46,771 nt of DNA from an uncultured Bacteroidales bacterium (GCA_900318355.1 ONKE01000052.1:1-46771), one strand, 5' to 3'; numbered from the stretch's first letter, positions 36,703 to 45,379 are shown. Notes: generated by a model not told the origin, from the sequence alone. Made by a program: numbers and translations.

Positions 36703-37262
36703 GCTTCGTCGGGATGATGGATTACCAGATGCTCTTTCGGGTCGTACAGCAGCCCGGTGCAGATGCACATCTTGTAGTCGTGACTGTCGAGGATATCGAA
36801 ATGACGGCATCCCTGGCAGCCTTTCCAGAATTCGGGGTCGTCGGTCAGCTCCGAGTACGGGACGGGACGGAAGCCGAACTCGTAGTTCATCTTCATCACG
36901 GCCGCTCCGGTAGTGATGGAGAAAATCTTCGCGTCGGGAAAGAGCTTGCGCGAGAGGATGAAAGTCTGTTCCTTGATCCTCTTTGCTATGCCCTGCCCCC
37001 TGTAGCCATGGGCAACGATGAGTCCGCTGTTTGCGACGAAACTCTTTCCGCCCCAGGACTCTATGTAGGAGAAACCGGCGAATGTCCCGTCGTCGTCAAG
37101 GGCGATCACGGCCTTGCCGGCCAGGATCTTTTCTTTGATGTAGGCGGGCGTCCTTTTGGCTATGCCCGTTTTCCTCTCTAGCGAGGAAAGATATATCTCC
37201 TCGCAGATCGTTTCCGCATATTTTACGTGGCCCGCATCGGCCACCATTACGCTTACTGCCAT
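36699..37262 (-). CDS. GNAT acyltransferase, probable N-succinyl(acetyl)glutamate synthase, 187 aa
   Basis: First gene of the arginine operon. The GNAT acyl-CoA loop is H-G-Y-R-G-Q-G-I-A-K-R-I (85-96), with the usual preceding strand A-N-S-G-L-I-V. It is not a classic ArgA (no kinase-like domain) and the locus has no argA or argJ, yet every other step is present, so this is the obvious candidate for acyl-glutamate synthesis. I recall that a B. thetaiotaomicron GNAT beside argR was implicated in this step by mutant fitness data. The C-terminal ~40 residues hold C-x2-C at 149/152 and C-x-C at 166/168, a possible metal site. Promoter and operator-like site lie just upstream. Confidence 0.75.
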   Translation of the reverse strand: MAVSVMVADAGHVKYAETICEEIYLSSLERKTGIAKRTPAYIKEKILAGKAVIALDDDGTFAGFSYIESWGGKSFVANSGLIVAHGYRGQGIAKRIKEQTFILSRKLFPDAKIFSITTGAAVMKMNYEFGFRPVPYSELTDDPEFWKGCQGCRHFDILDSHDYKMCICTGLLYDPKEHLVIHHPDEA

Positions 37263-37269
37263 GGCTTAG

Positions 37270-37283
37270 TGAATAAACTTGCA
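37270..37283 (-). promoter_or_regulatory. Candidate ArgR operator at the GNAT-arg operon start
   Basis: The minus strand reads TGCAAGTTTATTCA, directly abutting the -7 element at 37284-37291 and covering the expected transcription start. It shares 11 of 14 bases with the site at 37342-37355 and 10 of 14 with the E. coli ARG-box core as I know it (TGAATAATTATTCA). Confidence 0.5.
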
Positions 37284-37291
37284 CAAAATTA
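37284..37291 (-). promoter_or_regulatory. -7 promoter element for the GNAT-argC-D-F'-B-carA-B operon
   Basis: The minus strand reads TAATTTTG, a perfect TAnnTTTG match 21 bp before the GNAT ATG. Seven genes, down to carB, follow with overlaps or gaps of at most a few bases, and no other promoter was seen within them. Confidence 0.6.
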
Positions 37292-37335
37292 GGAATTTTT
37301 TTAGGTAATATGCAAGAAATAATCAAAATATTCGT

Positions 37336-37343
37336 TATATTTG
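37336..37343 (+). promoter_or_regulatory. -7 promoter element for argR-argG-argE-argH
   Basis: TATATTTG is a perfect TAnnTTTG match 18 bp before the argR ATG. Since its transcript begins near 37350, the TTG at 37341 cannot be the argR start. Confidence 0.6.
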
Positions 37344-37355
37344 CAAAAATATTCA
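37342..37355 (+). promoter_or_regulatory. Candidate ArgR operator at the argR promoter
   Basis: TGCAAAAATATTCA begins inside the -7 element and covers the transcription start, matching 11 of 14 bases of the ARG-box core. A related TGCAAGAAATAATCA lies 31 bp upstream at 37311-37325, and an A-A-T-A-T-T-C half-site repeats 21 bp upstream (37327-37333 and 37348-37354). Confidence 0.5.
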
Positions 37356-37361
37356 GAAAAT

Positions 37362-37805
37362 ATGCATCAAACACAGTACAGACAGAAAACCATCCTCGAC
37401 CTGCTCGCAGGTCGTCAGGTACGGAGCCAGGAGGAATTGCAGGCCCTTCTTGAAGAACGCGGTATCTCCGCGACGCAGGCCACACTTTCGCGCGACCTCA
37501 AGACCCTGAGGATAGGCAAGGTACAGGGCGAGGGGTACGTTCTCCCGCGCTCGGCTACCCGCAAGCCCGCTCCCGCCGACCTTTCCGCCGGCATCATCTC
37601 CCTGCAGTTTTCCGGCAATCTGGCCATAGCGAAGACCGCCCCCGGCTTCGCCAACGCTGTCGCCACCGTGGTGGACGGATTCCATACGGAAGGCATCCTC
37701 GGCACGATAGCGGGAGACGACACTGTGCTCATAGTGCTCTCTGAAGGCACATCGGCGGCGTCTACGCTGGAAGGCCTGGGCAAATTGTTCCCCTCAATCA
37801 AATGA
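37362..37805 (+). CDS. argR: Arginine repressor ArgR, 147 aa
   Basis: ArgR binds ARG boxes as an arginine-bound hexamer. The N-terminal winged helix includes S-Q-E-E-L-Q-A-L-L and the recognition helix T-Q-A-T-L-S-R-D-L-K-T-L (38-49). The C-terminal oligomerisation and arginine-binding core ends with E-G-I-L-G-T-I-A-G-D-D-T-V-L-I-V. Length is normal. It is autoregulated if the site at 37342-37355 is real. ATGA overlap with argG. Confidence 0.93.
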   Translation: MHQTQYRQKTILDLLAGRQVRSQEELQALLEERGISATQATLSRDLKTLRIGKVQGEGYVLPRSATRKPAPADLSAGIISLQFSGNLAIAKTAPGFANAVATVVDGFHTEGILGTIAGDDTVLIVLSEGTSAASTLEGLGKLFPSIK

Positions 37806-39010
37806 CAAACATGGACAAGAAGAAAATCGTCGTCGCCTACAGCGGCGGACTCGACACCTCGTTTACGGTAATGTATCTCGCGCGCGAGTGCGGTTATGAA
37901 GTCTATGCCGCATGCGCCGACACCGGCGGCTTCTCCCCCGCCCAGCTCAAGGCCAACGAGGAAAACGCATATAAGCTTGGCGCCAAATCCTACGTCACCC
38001 TGGACGTCCGCGAGGAATACTACAGCAAAAGCATAAAATACATGGTGTTCGGCAACGTCCTCCGCGGCGGGACCTATCCGATATCGGTATCTTCCGAAAG
38101 GATTTTCCAGGCCATCGCCATCGCCCGCTATGCAAACGAGATCGGGGCAAGCGCCATCGCCCACGGTTCCACCGGAGCCGGCAACGACCAGGTCCGCTTC
38201 GATATGACATTCCAGGTCATGGCGCCTGACGCCGAGATAGTTACGCTGACCCGCGACAAGGCCCTTTCCCGTCAGGAGGAAATCGACTACCTCAACGCAG
38301 GAGGTTTCAAGGCCGATTTCGCAAAGCTGAAATATTCCTACAACGTCGGTCTCTGGGGCACATCCATCTGCGGCGGCGAACTGCTCGATTCCGCCAGCGG
38401 CCTGCCCGAATCGGCATATCTCAAGCCCCTGACCAAGACCGGGAGCATGAAGGTCAAGATTGGTTTCGAGCAGGGCGAAATCGCCTCCATCGACGGAGTC
38501 GCATATTCCGACAAGGTCGCGGCCATACAGGCCCTGGAAAAACTCGTGGAAGGCTACGGTCTCGGGCGCGACTGCCACGTCGGCGACACTATCATCGGCA
38601 TCAAGGGCAGGGTCGGTTTCGAAGCCGCAGCCCCGATGCTCATCATAGCCGCCCACCGCTTCCTCGAGAAATACACGCTCAGCAAATGGCAGCAGTACTG
38701 GAAAGACCAGGTTGCCACTTGGTACGGCATGTTCCTCCATGAAAGCCAGTATCTTGAGCCGGTGATGCGAGACATCGAAGCCATGCTCCAGAGCAGCCAG
38801 CGCAACGTAACCGGCACCGTGACCGTAGAAATCAGTCCCAAGCATTTCGAAATGGTCGGTGTCGATTCCCCGGCCGACCTGGTCAAGTCGCCTTTCGGCG
38901 AATACGGTGAAATGCAGCGCGGTTGGACGGCCGAAGACGCAAAGGGCTTCATCAAAGTCCTGTCCACCCCGCTGAGGGTCTACTACAACCGCCACCAGGA
39001 CGAGCTATGA
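37802..39010 (+). CDS. argG: Argininosuccinate synthase, 402 aa
   Basis: Joins citrulline and aspartate with ATP. The PP-loop V-V-A-Y-S-G-G-L-D-T-S is near residue 10; H-G-S-T-G-A-G-N-D-Q-V-R-F-D binds citrulline/aspartate. ATG 37802 overlaps the argR stop (ATGA); an alternative ATG three codons later (M-D-K-K-K-I) is equally possible. Because the upstream pathway uses acylated intermediates, free citrulline must first be released by the deacylase encoded next. Confidence 0.95.
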   Translation: MTNMDKKKIVVAYSGGLDTSFTVMYLARECGYEVYAACADTGGFSPAQLKANEENAYKLGAKSYVTLDVREEYYSKSIKYMVFGNVLRGGTYPISVSSERIFQAIAIARYANEIGASAIAHGSTGAGNDQVRFDMTFQVMAPDAEIVTLTRDKALSRQEEIDYLNAGGFKADFAKLKYSYNVGLWGTSICGGELLDSASGLPESAYLKPLTKTGSMKVKIGFEQGEIASIDGVAYSDKVAAIQALEKLVEGYGLGRDCHVGDTIIGIKGRVGFEAAAPMLIIAAHRFLEKYTLSKWQQYWKDQVATWYGMFLHESQYLEPVMRDIEAMLQSSQRNVTGTVTVEISPKHFEMVGVDSPADLVKSPFGEYGEMQRGWTAEDAKGFIKVLSTPLRVYYNRHQDEL

Positions 39011-40047
39011 ACCCGGTAAGCCTTTTGTCCGAAATCATCTCGATTCCCTCCCTGAGCGGAGAAGAAAACGCCGTCTCCGACATGCTGGAGGCCGTTCTGA
39101 GAGAGTCGGGGCTGAATCCGCAGCGCCGCGAGAACAACCTGTGGTGCCGAAGCGGAAGCGGTCCCGCCATCCTCATGGACGCCCACATCGACACGGTGCG
39201 CCCGGCTTCAGGCTACACCCGCAATCCCTTCAGTCCGGAAATCGAGGACGGAAAACTATTCGGACTCGGAAGCAATGACGACGGCGGCAGCGTCGTCGCC
39301 ATGATTGAGGCATACAAAAGGCTTATTTCATCTCCTCAGCCCTACACCCTGGTCCTTTCGCTGTCGGCGGAGGAAGAAACCGGCGGCAAAAACGGGCTGG
39401 AAGCGGTTCTGCCGGAAATCGAGGCGGCCGTCGGTCCGATACGCTTCGGCCTCATCGGAGAGCCCACCTCCCTGCAGATGGCCACCTCCGAAAAAGGGCT
39501 CATGGTCCTGGACTGCGAGGCTGTGGGCAAAAGCGGCCATGCCGCCCGCGGCGAGGGCATAAACGCCATCTACGAGGCTCTGCCCGACATCCAGTGGTTC
39601 CGCAGCTGGCAGTTCCCTGATGTTTCCGAAGATCTCGGTCCTGTAAAAATGACGGTCACCCAGATTGCCGCAGGTACCCAGCACAACGTGGTCCCCGACT
39701 CCTGCCGCTTCGTTGTCGACGTCCGCTCAAACGCCTGTTACAGCAATGAGGAACTGCTCGGCATCATCAGGGAAAACGTCCACTGCAGCGTAAAGCCCCG
39801 TTCCACGCGGCTTCAAGGAACGTCCATCGACAAGGCCCACCCGGCTGTGCAACGTGGGCTCTCGCTGGGATTGAAAGCCTTCGGTTCTCCGACCCTGAGC
39901 AACCGGGCGCTCTGCCGCTTCCTCACCTTGAAACTCGGTCCGGGCGACTCGGCCCGTTCCCACACCGCCGACGAATACATATGCATAAATGACATCGAGG
40001 CGGCAATCGACATTTATTTTAAACTTTTAAGTGGCCTAAGCATATGA
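39007..40047 (+). CDS. argE: M20-family N-acyl-citrulline/ornithine deacylase (ArgE-like), 346 aa
   Basis: A di-zinc M20 peptidase-family deacylase. Metal ligands are in M-D-A-H-I-D-T-V, G-S-N-D-D-G-G-S-V, the catalytic base in S-A-E-E-E-T-G-G, a further ligand in G-E-P-T, and the last His in R-S-H-T-A-D-E-Y. In this context the substrate is probably N-succinyl-citrulline, since ArgF' acts before deacylation; that is inference from the pathway. ATG 39007 overlaps the argG stop (ATGA); the longer frame reads argG out of frame. Confidence 0.88.
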   Translation: MNPVSLLSEIISIPSLSGEENAVSDMLEAVLRESGLNPQRRENNLWCRSGSGPAILMDAHIDTVRPASGYTRNPFSPEIEDGKLFGLGSNDDGGSVVAMIEAYKRLISSPQPYTLVLSLSAEEETGGKNGLEAVLPEIEAAVGPIRFGLIGEPTSLQMATSEKGLMVLDCEAVGKSGHAARGEGINAIYEALPDIQWFRSWQFPDVSEDLGPVKMTVTQIAAGTQHNVVPDSCRFVVDVRSNACYSNEELLGIIRENVHCSVKPRSTRLQGTSIDKAHPAVQRGLSLGLKAFGSPTLSNRALCRFLTLKLGPGDSARSHTADEYICINDIEAAIDIYFKLLSGLSI

Positions 40048-41381
40048 AACTCTGGGACAAAGGATTTGACAACGACAAGCGGATAGATGCTTTTACCGTG
40101 GGGAAGGACCGGGAGCTGGACCTGCAGCTCGCTCCGTTCGACATTCTCGGTACTATAGCCCATGCCACGATGCTGACGGAAAAAGGACTGCTTACCGGCG
40201 AGGAACTCTCCATTCTCAAGCCGGCGCTGCAGGAATTGTACCGGCAGGCCGAAGAAGGCCGGTTCATCATAGACCCCGACGTCGAAGACATTCATTCCCA
40301 GGTGGAACTGAGTCTGACCAAAACCCTTGGAGACGCGGGCAAGAAGATACATTCGGGCCGCTCCCGCAACGACCAGGTCCTCCTCGACGTCAAATTGTTC
40401 ATACGCAGCCGCATAGAGCGCACCGTGGGGAAAGCGAAGGCTCTTTTCGACATCCTCCAGGAAAAATCCGAAGCCACCAAGGATATTCTCATGCCGGGCT
40501 ACACCCATCTCCAGGTCGCGATGCCGTCGTCGTTCGGACTATGGTTCGGAGCATATGCCGAAAGCATTGCCGACGACATGATCCTGCTCAAGGCAGCTTG
40601 GGACGTCGCCGACCAGAATCCTCTCGGTTCCGCCGCCGGATACGGGTCGTCGGCGCCGATCGACAGGAGACTCACCACGGCCCTCCTGGGATTCGCCGAC
40701 ATGGACTACAACAGCATCTGCGCCCAGATGGGACGTGGCAAGACCGAGCGCATAGTCGCGATGGCCTATACCTCGCTCGCCGAAACCCTTGGCCGTTTCG
40801 CCATGGACTGCTGCCTGTACAACAGCCAGAATTTCGGATTCATCCGCCTGCCCGATTCCCTGACAAGCGGCTCCAGCATCATGCCCCACAAAAAGAACCC
40901 GGACGTCTTCGAGCTCGTAAGGGCCCACTGCAACCGCATCCAGGGCATCCCGGAGACCATCCGTCACATCTGCTCAAACCTGCCCTCCGGCTATTTCCGC
41001 GACCTGCAGATAACCAAGGAGGTATTCTTCCCGCTCTTCGACGAAATGGACGACTGCCTCGACATCCTCGCCTTCGCCACCGAAAGCATTGAGATCACCC
41101 CCGGCATAATGGACAAGCCTCTGTACCAGAGTGCATTCAGCGTAGAAGAAGTAAACCGGAGAGTCGGCGAGGGCGTACCTTTCCGCGAGGCCTACAAGCA
41201 GGTCGGGCACGAGATTCTGGACGGGACATTCCACTACGAAGGGACGCCATGCCACACCCATGAAGGCTCATTGGGCAACCTCTGCAACAAAGAAATCCGG
41301 TCCAAGATGGACCGGATCATAGGATCTTTCCCGTTCGGGAAAGTGCGCAAGGCGCTTGACGCCCTGGCGGGCAAGGATTAG
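40044..41381 (+). CDS. argH: Argininosuccinate lyase, 445 aa
   Basis: Splits argininosuccinate into arginine and fumarate. The fumarase/aspartase-superfamily signature is G-S-S-I-M-P-H-K-K-N-P-D, with the earlier H-S-G-R-S-R-N-D-Q-V and Y-T-H-L-Q. Its ATG overlaps the argE stop (ATGA) and its stop overlaps the convergent nucleotidase stop by 4 bp. Last gene of the argR operon. Confidence 0.95.
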   Translation: MKLWDKGFDNDKRIDAFTVGKDRELDLQLAPFDILGTIAHATMLTEKGLLTGEELSILKPALQELYRQAEEGRFIIDPDVEDIHSQVELSLTKTLGDAGKKIHSGRSRNDQVLLDVKLFIRSRIERTVGKAKALFDILQEKSEATKDILMPGYTHLQVAMPSSFGLWFGAYAESIADDMILLKAAWDVADQNPLGSAAGYGSSAPIDRRLTTALLGFADMDYNSICAQMGRGKTERIVAMAYTSLAETLGRFAMDCCLYNSQNFGFIRLPDSLTSGSSIMPHKKNPDVFELVRAHCNRIQGIPETIRHICSNLPSGYFRDLQITKEVFFPLFDEMDDCLDILAFATESIEITPGIMDKPLYQSAFSVEEVNRRVGEGVPFREAYKQVGHEILDGTFHYEGTPCHTHEGSLGNLCNKEIRSKMDRIIGSFPFGKVRKALDALAGKD

Positions 41382-42202
41382 TCGTCAATCTCGATCTTTC
41401 CCATATACAGACCCCAGCAACCGTTCTGGACGATAGGAACTTCCCTGCCGTCAGGGTCGGTCGCATATTTCATCTCGTCGAGGAAAGTGTGGGAATGTCC
41501 ACCTACGACAAGGTCGAGGTTGCGTACCTGCGACACCATGACAGGGTCGGTGAAGGGCTCGTCTTCATATCCGATGTGGGTGAGGGCGATAACAAGGTCG
41601 CAATGCTCCTGATTCTTCAGGAAATCGGACCAGCGGTTGGCCTCGGCCACGTCGTCAAGATGAGGGATACGGTCGGAGATGGTCCTGTCCACCATGCGGG
41701 AAATATCGCAGAGAAGACCGAAAATGCCGATTTTGTAGCCGCCGCGCTCGAGGATGATGTAGGGCTTGATATACTTGCCGGCCTCGAACTGGGTGAAATC
41801 GTAGTTGGCGCAAACGACAGGGCATTTCAGGCTTGAAAGCCTGCGGCCGAGGTCCTCGATACCATTGTCGAACTCATGGTTGCCGAGGGTAACGCAATCG
41901 TATTTCATTGCGTTGATGGTCTCTATCTCAAGGTCGCCGCCAAGCTTGGTGAAATAGGACGAACCCTGGCTGAAATCACCGGCATGCAGCAGGAGGACAT
42001 TGTTTTTTCCTTCCGCCCTGCGGACGCTGTCGATATAGGCAGCACGCTCGATGACTCCGCCCTGTCCGGCCTCGGGACCGGTACGCAGCGGCTCGAAATG
42101 GCTGTGGGTATCGTTGAGATGTAGAATGACAAGATGCTGCTTCTTGGGGGCACATGCAAGCACAGTGAGCATGCATGCGAATATGGCGATATACTTTTTC
42201 AT
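41378..42202 (-). CDS. Secreted metallophosphatase, N-terminal half of a split 5'-nucleotidase, 274 aa
   Basis: Lipoprotein-type signal ending T-V-L-A-C (Cys17). The calcineurin-like fold has metal motifs H-L-N-D-T-H-S-H, G-D-F, G-N-H-E-F-D-N-G, T-H-I-G and G-G-H-S-H. It lacks the C-terminal substrate-binding domain of UshA-type 5'-nucleotidases, which is encoded separately by the gene 4 bp upstream. Start 42202 is fixed by the signal peptide. Probable role: release of phosphate and nucleosides from nucleotides in the periplasm or at the cell surface. Confidence 0.85.
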   Translation of the reverse strand: MKKYIAIFACMLTVLACAPKKQHLVILHLNDTHSHFEPLRTGPEAGQGGVIERAAYIDSVRRAEGKNNVLLLHAGDFSQGSSYFTKLGGDLEIETINAMKYDCVTLGNHEFDNGIEDLGRRLSSLKCPVVCANYDFTQFEAGKYIKPYIILERGGYKIGIFGLLCDISRMVDRTISDRIPHLDDVAEANRWSDFLKNQEHCDLVIALTHIGYEDEPFTDPVMVSQVRNLDLVVGGHSHTFLDEMKYATDPDGREVPIVQNGCWGLYMGKIEIDD

Positions 42203-42206
42203 AGGA

Positions 42207-43055
42207 CTATCGGCGAACTGAGTTTTTATCTGAGTCGAGGATGACGATACGGCCGTCGGTCTGATACTCGATAGGCTTGCCTTCGGCAGTAAGGGCGCGG
42301 ACATGGGCGAGAATGTAGTCGAGCAGATAGCCGTCGAAGATCTCGAGATTCTTGGCATTGCGGGCCATACGGATGTCGTCGCCGCCGTCGAGCAGGAAGT
42401 TGACGGTAGCTACGCCATAGACCTTTTTGTCGTCAAGGGGCTTGCCGCCGATTTCGGCCGAGACCAGTTTGCCGTCCTTGACCACGCAGCGGGCGCCGCC
42501 GACGACTTGCCAGCTCGTTGCGGCAAGCTGGTTGAGAATGACCCTTATATCCTTGCCGGTGAGCTCAAGATAGCAGAGATTGTTGCGGAAAGGGAACATC
42601 GACATGATATCGTCCAGGAGAATATCCCCCTTGGGCATGTCGCAGCGGATTCCGCCGAAATTTAGCACGGCGAAGGAAACCGGCTTGCCCGCTTTCTCCG
42701 CCACCGCCTTCATGACATAGTCCACATACCAGTTGGAGAGGGCGCACTCCGGATAGCCGACGGGCATAGCCTCGGTAGCATGGGCGATAACCGCCTTGAC
42801 CTCGGCCATGGGAGCCTGGGCGTCAATCAGCACCCTGGCCACCTCGGGGGTAACTCCGCACCTGAACGTTCGCCCCGAAGGGCTGACATATTTTTTTCCG
42901 TCCACGGTGCCGAGGGCCTCAGGGACATTGTCGGCCGTTGCCGCCGTGACTCCCGTCCTGGAACCGTCCATGACGGTGCGGCTCCACTTGAAATCACGTG
43001 CCTGGAGCATGAGCGCCGGCAAAAGCAGCGCAGAAATAAGAAGCAGTTTTTTCAT
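42207..43055 (-). CDS. Secreted 5'-nucleotidase C-terminal domain protein, 282 aa
   Basis: Signal peptide (residues 1-19, ending M-L-Q-A) followed by the 5_nucleotid_C domain: C-A-L-S-N-W-Y-V-D, N-F-G-G-I-R-C-D-M-P-K-G-D-I, M-F-P-F-R-N-N-L-C-Y-L-E-L-T-G, and V-A-T-V-N-F-L-L-D-G-G-D. It binds the nucleoside part in UshA-like enzymes but has no catalytic metal site here. The partner metallophosphatase follows directly, and I recall the same two-gene split in other Bacteroidota. The ABC permease gene ends 1 bp before its start. Confidence 0.85.
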   Translation of the reverse strand: MKKLLLISALLLPALMLQARDFKWSRTVMDGSRTGVTAATADNVPEALGTVDGKKYVSPSGRTFRCGVTPEVARVLIDAQAPMAEVKAVIAHATEAMPVGYPECALSNWYVDYVMKAVAEKAGKPVSFAVLNFGGIRCDMPKGDILLDDIMSMFPFRNNLCYLELTGKDIRVILNQLAATSWQVVGGARCVVKDGKLVSAEIGGKPLDDKKVYGVATVNFLLDGGDDIRMARNAKNLEIFDGYLLDYILAHVRALTAEGKPIEYQTDGRIVILDSDKNSVRR

Positions 43056-43056
43056 A

Positions 43057-44457
43057 TTACTTTTGTTTAATCCATTTCCAGAGGTCGGCAAAGGTGGATT
43101 TCTTGCCGAAGACAAGGATTCCGGCCTTGTAAATCTTCGCGGACAGCCATGCGCAGGCGATAAACGTCAAGGCAAGAAGGGCGATGGAGAGGATGAGCTC
43201 CCACATCGGAACGCCGTAAGGGATACGCGAAAGCATGACGATGGGAGAAGTGAAGGGAATCATCGAGCCCCAAACCACTACCCCGCTTTCGGGATTCCTG
43301 AACGCAATGAGGGCGATGAAATAGCCCAGCATCAGCGGAATGGTGAGAGGTATCTGCAGCTGCTGGGTATCGGCCTCGTTCTCGACGGCGGAGCCGATTG
43401 CCGCAAAGAATGACGCATAGAGCAGATATCCCAGGATGAAGTAGATGAAGAACGAGATGATAAGCTGTCCCCACGGCACATTGGCGAGGGTCGAGAGCAC
43501 GACGGACATCTCGTTCTGCGGAGCAGCTGTGGCAAGGGTATCGGCGGGAGCGGTCATCATCGACTCGAGGTCGGCCGTAGGTACGCCCAGGGACTCAGCC
43601 GCGGCAGGGTCGACACCCATGGCGGATACGACCTGCTGAGGGTCGGACGGGAACAGCCTGTCGCCGAAAATGACCCTGAAGACACCCAGGAGAACCACCG
43701 AAAGCACTATCCAGAGAAGGAACTGGGTCAGGGCGACCATCGCAACGCCGATGATTTTTCCGAACATAAGCTCGGTGGCCTTGGCCGATGAAATCAGCAC
43801 CTCCACCACCCTGCTGGATTTCTCCTCGATGACGCTCGACATGACCATGCCGCCGAAGAGAGTGATGAACAGGAAGATGATAATGCCGAGAATCATGGAC
43901 ATCATCATGTAAATACCTGATTCAGACACGGTTTCTCCGCCGGAATCGTCCAGGGTGTATTCCTGGACGCTGACCGAGGCCTTGACGTCCTTCATGATCT
44001 GCTCGAGGTTGTCGATACCGTAGGTGCTGATGCGATAGGCCTCGACGGCATCGCTCACCTTGCGTGACACTCCGGAGGAGAAATCGACGCCAAGCGGCTT
44101 GCGGGAGTAGGCGGAGACCGTTACCGTGCGAGCGACGGAGTCAAGGGGCGAAACAACCACGAGGACATCCATTCCACGCGCATCCAGAGCCGATTTCAGT
44201 GAATCGGGATTTTCCGTCGAACAGTCCGTATAGGTGTTGGCACCGTCGTTGACAAAGTAAGGCATGGCGATTCCCGACTGGTCGACGACCGCGACGTTCT
44301 GGGCCCTTTCATCCATGCGGTTCATCATCAGGACCAGGACGACGATGGAGACGACAAATATCACGGGGACAAGGAAAGTCGTCAAAAGGAAAGACTTCTT
44401 CTTTACCTTCGTAAGGTATTCACGACCTATGATCGTACCAAGCATTTTGTATCTCAT
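43057..44457 (-). CDS. ABC-2 family transporter permease (NatB-like), 466 aa
   Basis: One N-terminal helix (residues ~24-46, L-L-T-T-F-L-V-P-V-I-F-V-V) is followed by a large extracytoplasmic domain up to ~185. A cluster of five to six helices then follows with G-G-M-V-M-S-S-V-I-E-E-K-S-S-R-V-V-E-V-L, the conserved coupling segment of the ABC2_membrane_3 family. Substrate unknown; NatB-type sodium export and lipid or drug export are options. The ATPase gene ends 3 bp upstream. Met1 or Met5 may be the start. Confidence 0.82.
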   Translation of the reverse strand: MRYKMLGTIIGREYLTKVKKKSFLLTTFLVPVIFVVSIVVLVLMMNRMDERAQNVAVVDQSGIAMPYFVNDGANTYTDCSTENPDSLKSALDARGMDVLVVVSPLDSVARTVTVSAYSRKPLGVDFSSGVSRKVSDAVEAYRISTYGIDNLEQIMKDVKASVSVQEYTLDDSGGETVSESGIYMMMSMILGIIIFLFITLFGGMVMSSVIEEKSSRVVEVLISSAKATELMFGKIIGVAMVALTQFLLWIVLSVVLLGVFRVIFGDRLFPSDPQQVVSAMGVDPAAAESLGVPTADLESMMTAPADTLATAAPQNEMSVVLSTLANVPWGQLIISFFIYFILGYLLYASFFAAIGSAVENEADTQQLQIPLTIPLMLGYFIALIAFRNPESGVVVWGSMIPFTSPIVMLSRIPYGVPMWELILSIALLALTFIACAWLSAKIYKAGILVFGKKSTFADLWKWIKQK

Positions 44458-44460
44458 AGC

Positions 44461-45372
44461 CTATTCCTCCGTAACAAGTTTGATGAAAATATCGTTCATT
44501 CGCGGAATCAGTTCGCGGAAGGAGCGGACCATAACCCGGCCTTCCGAAAGTATGGCCGAGAGCGCTTCGTTGGAAGAAACGCCGTCCGCCAGGGAGAGGA
44601 CCGCCGTGTGACGCCCGGCGTTGTCGTCATCGGAAACGACGGTGAAAACGCCTTCAACCGGGGTCAGCTGCGCGCCGCTATAGATGAGTTCCAGATTGTT
44701 GTTGCCGTATTTGTGACGGATTTCGTCGACTCCGCCGGTGATCACCAGACGCGAACGATTGATCAGGGCGATGTTGTCGCAAAGCTCCTCGACCGACTCC
44801 ATGTTGTGGGTGGAAAGGATGATGGTCGCACCTTCTTCCTTGAGGCGAAGGATCTCCTGACGGATGATTTCGGCATTGACGGGGTCGAAACCCGAAAACG
44901 GCTCGTCGAGGATCATCAGGGAAGGCTTGTGGACCACCGTCGTGATGAACTGGACCTTCTGGGCCATGCCCTTGGAAAGCTCTTCCACCTTCTTCTTCCA
45001 CCAGTCCTGTATGCCGAAACGGATGAACCATTTCTTGAGCTCGGCCTGTGCGTCGCGCACAGACATGCCTTTCAGACGGGCCAGGTACATGGCCTGGTCG
45101 CCGACTTCCATCTTGCGGTAAAGACCCCGTTCCTCGGGAAGATAGCCGATTCGCTCGACATCGTCCTGGGTGATGGGATGGCCGTCAAAGAGGACCTGGC
45201 CGCCATTGGGGATTGTTATCCGGTTGATGATGCGGATAAGCGTAGTCTTGCCGGCGCCGTTTGGCCCCAGGAGACCGAAAATCTGTCCTTTCGGGATGGA
45301 GACGCTCACGTCGTCCAGAGCGACTTTCTCTCCGAAACTCTTGCAGACATTCTTGCACTCGATTATACCCAT
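44461..45372 (-). CDS. ABC transporter ATP-binding protein, 303 aa
   Basis: Energises the permease encoded next. Walker A is G-L-L-G-P-N-G-A-G-K-T-T (about residue 34), the signature appears as E-L-S-K-G-M-A-Q-K, Walker B is L-M-I-L-D-E-P-F-S-G-F-D, and the switch His is in L-S-T-H-N-M. The last ~80 residues form the DUF4162-type extension common in NatA-like ATPases. The gene follows holA after 7 bp. Confidence 0.88.
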   Translation of the reverse strand: MGIIECKNVCKSFGEKVALDDVSVSIPKGQIFGLLGPNGAGKTTLIRIINRITIPNGGQVLFDGHPITQDDVERIGYLPEERGLYRKMEVGDQAMYLARLKGMSVRDAQAELKKWFIRFGIQDWWKKKVEELSKGMAQKVQFITTVVHKPSLMILDEPFSGFDPVNAEIIRQEILRLKEEGATIILSTHNMESVEELCDNIALINRSRLVITGGVDEIRHKYGNNNLELIYSGAQLTPVEGVFTVVSDDDNAGRHTAVLSLADGVSSNEALSAILSEGRVMVRSFRELIPRMNDIFIKLVTEE

Positions 45373-45379
45373 TATATTG

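Noticed and set aside
37415-38995. A 526-codon open frame on the minus strand opposite argR/argG
   Set aside because: It lies wholly antisense to two clear, motif-bearing genes; GC-rich codon use commonly opens such shadow frames. The same applies to the 476-codon frame opposite spt (27482-28912).
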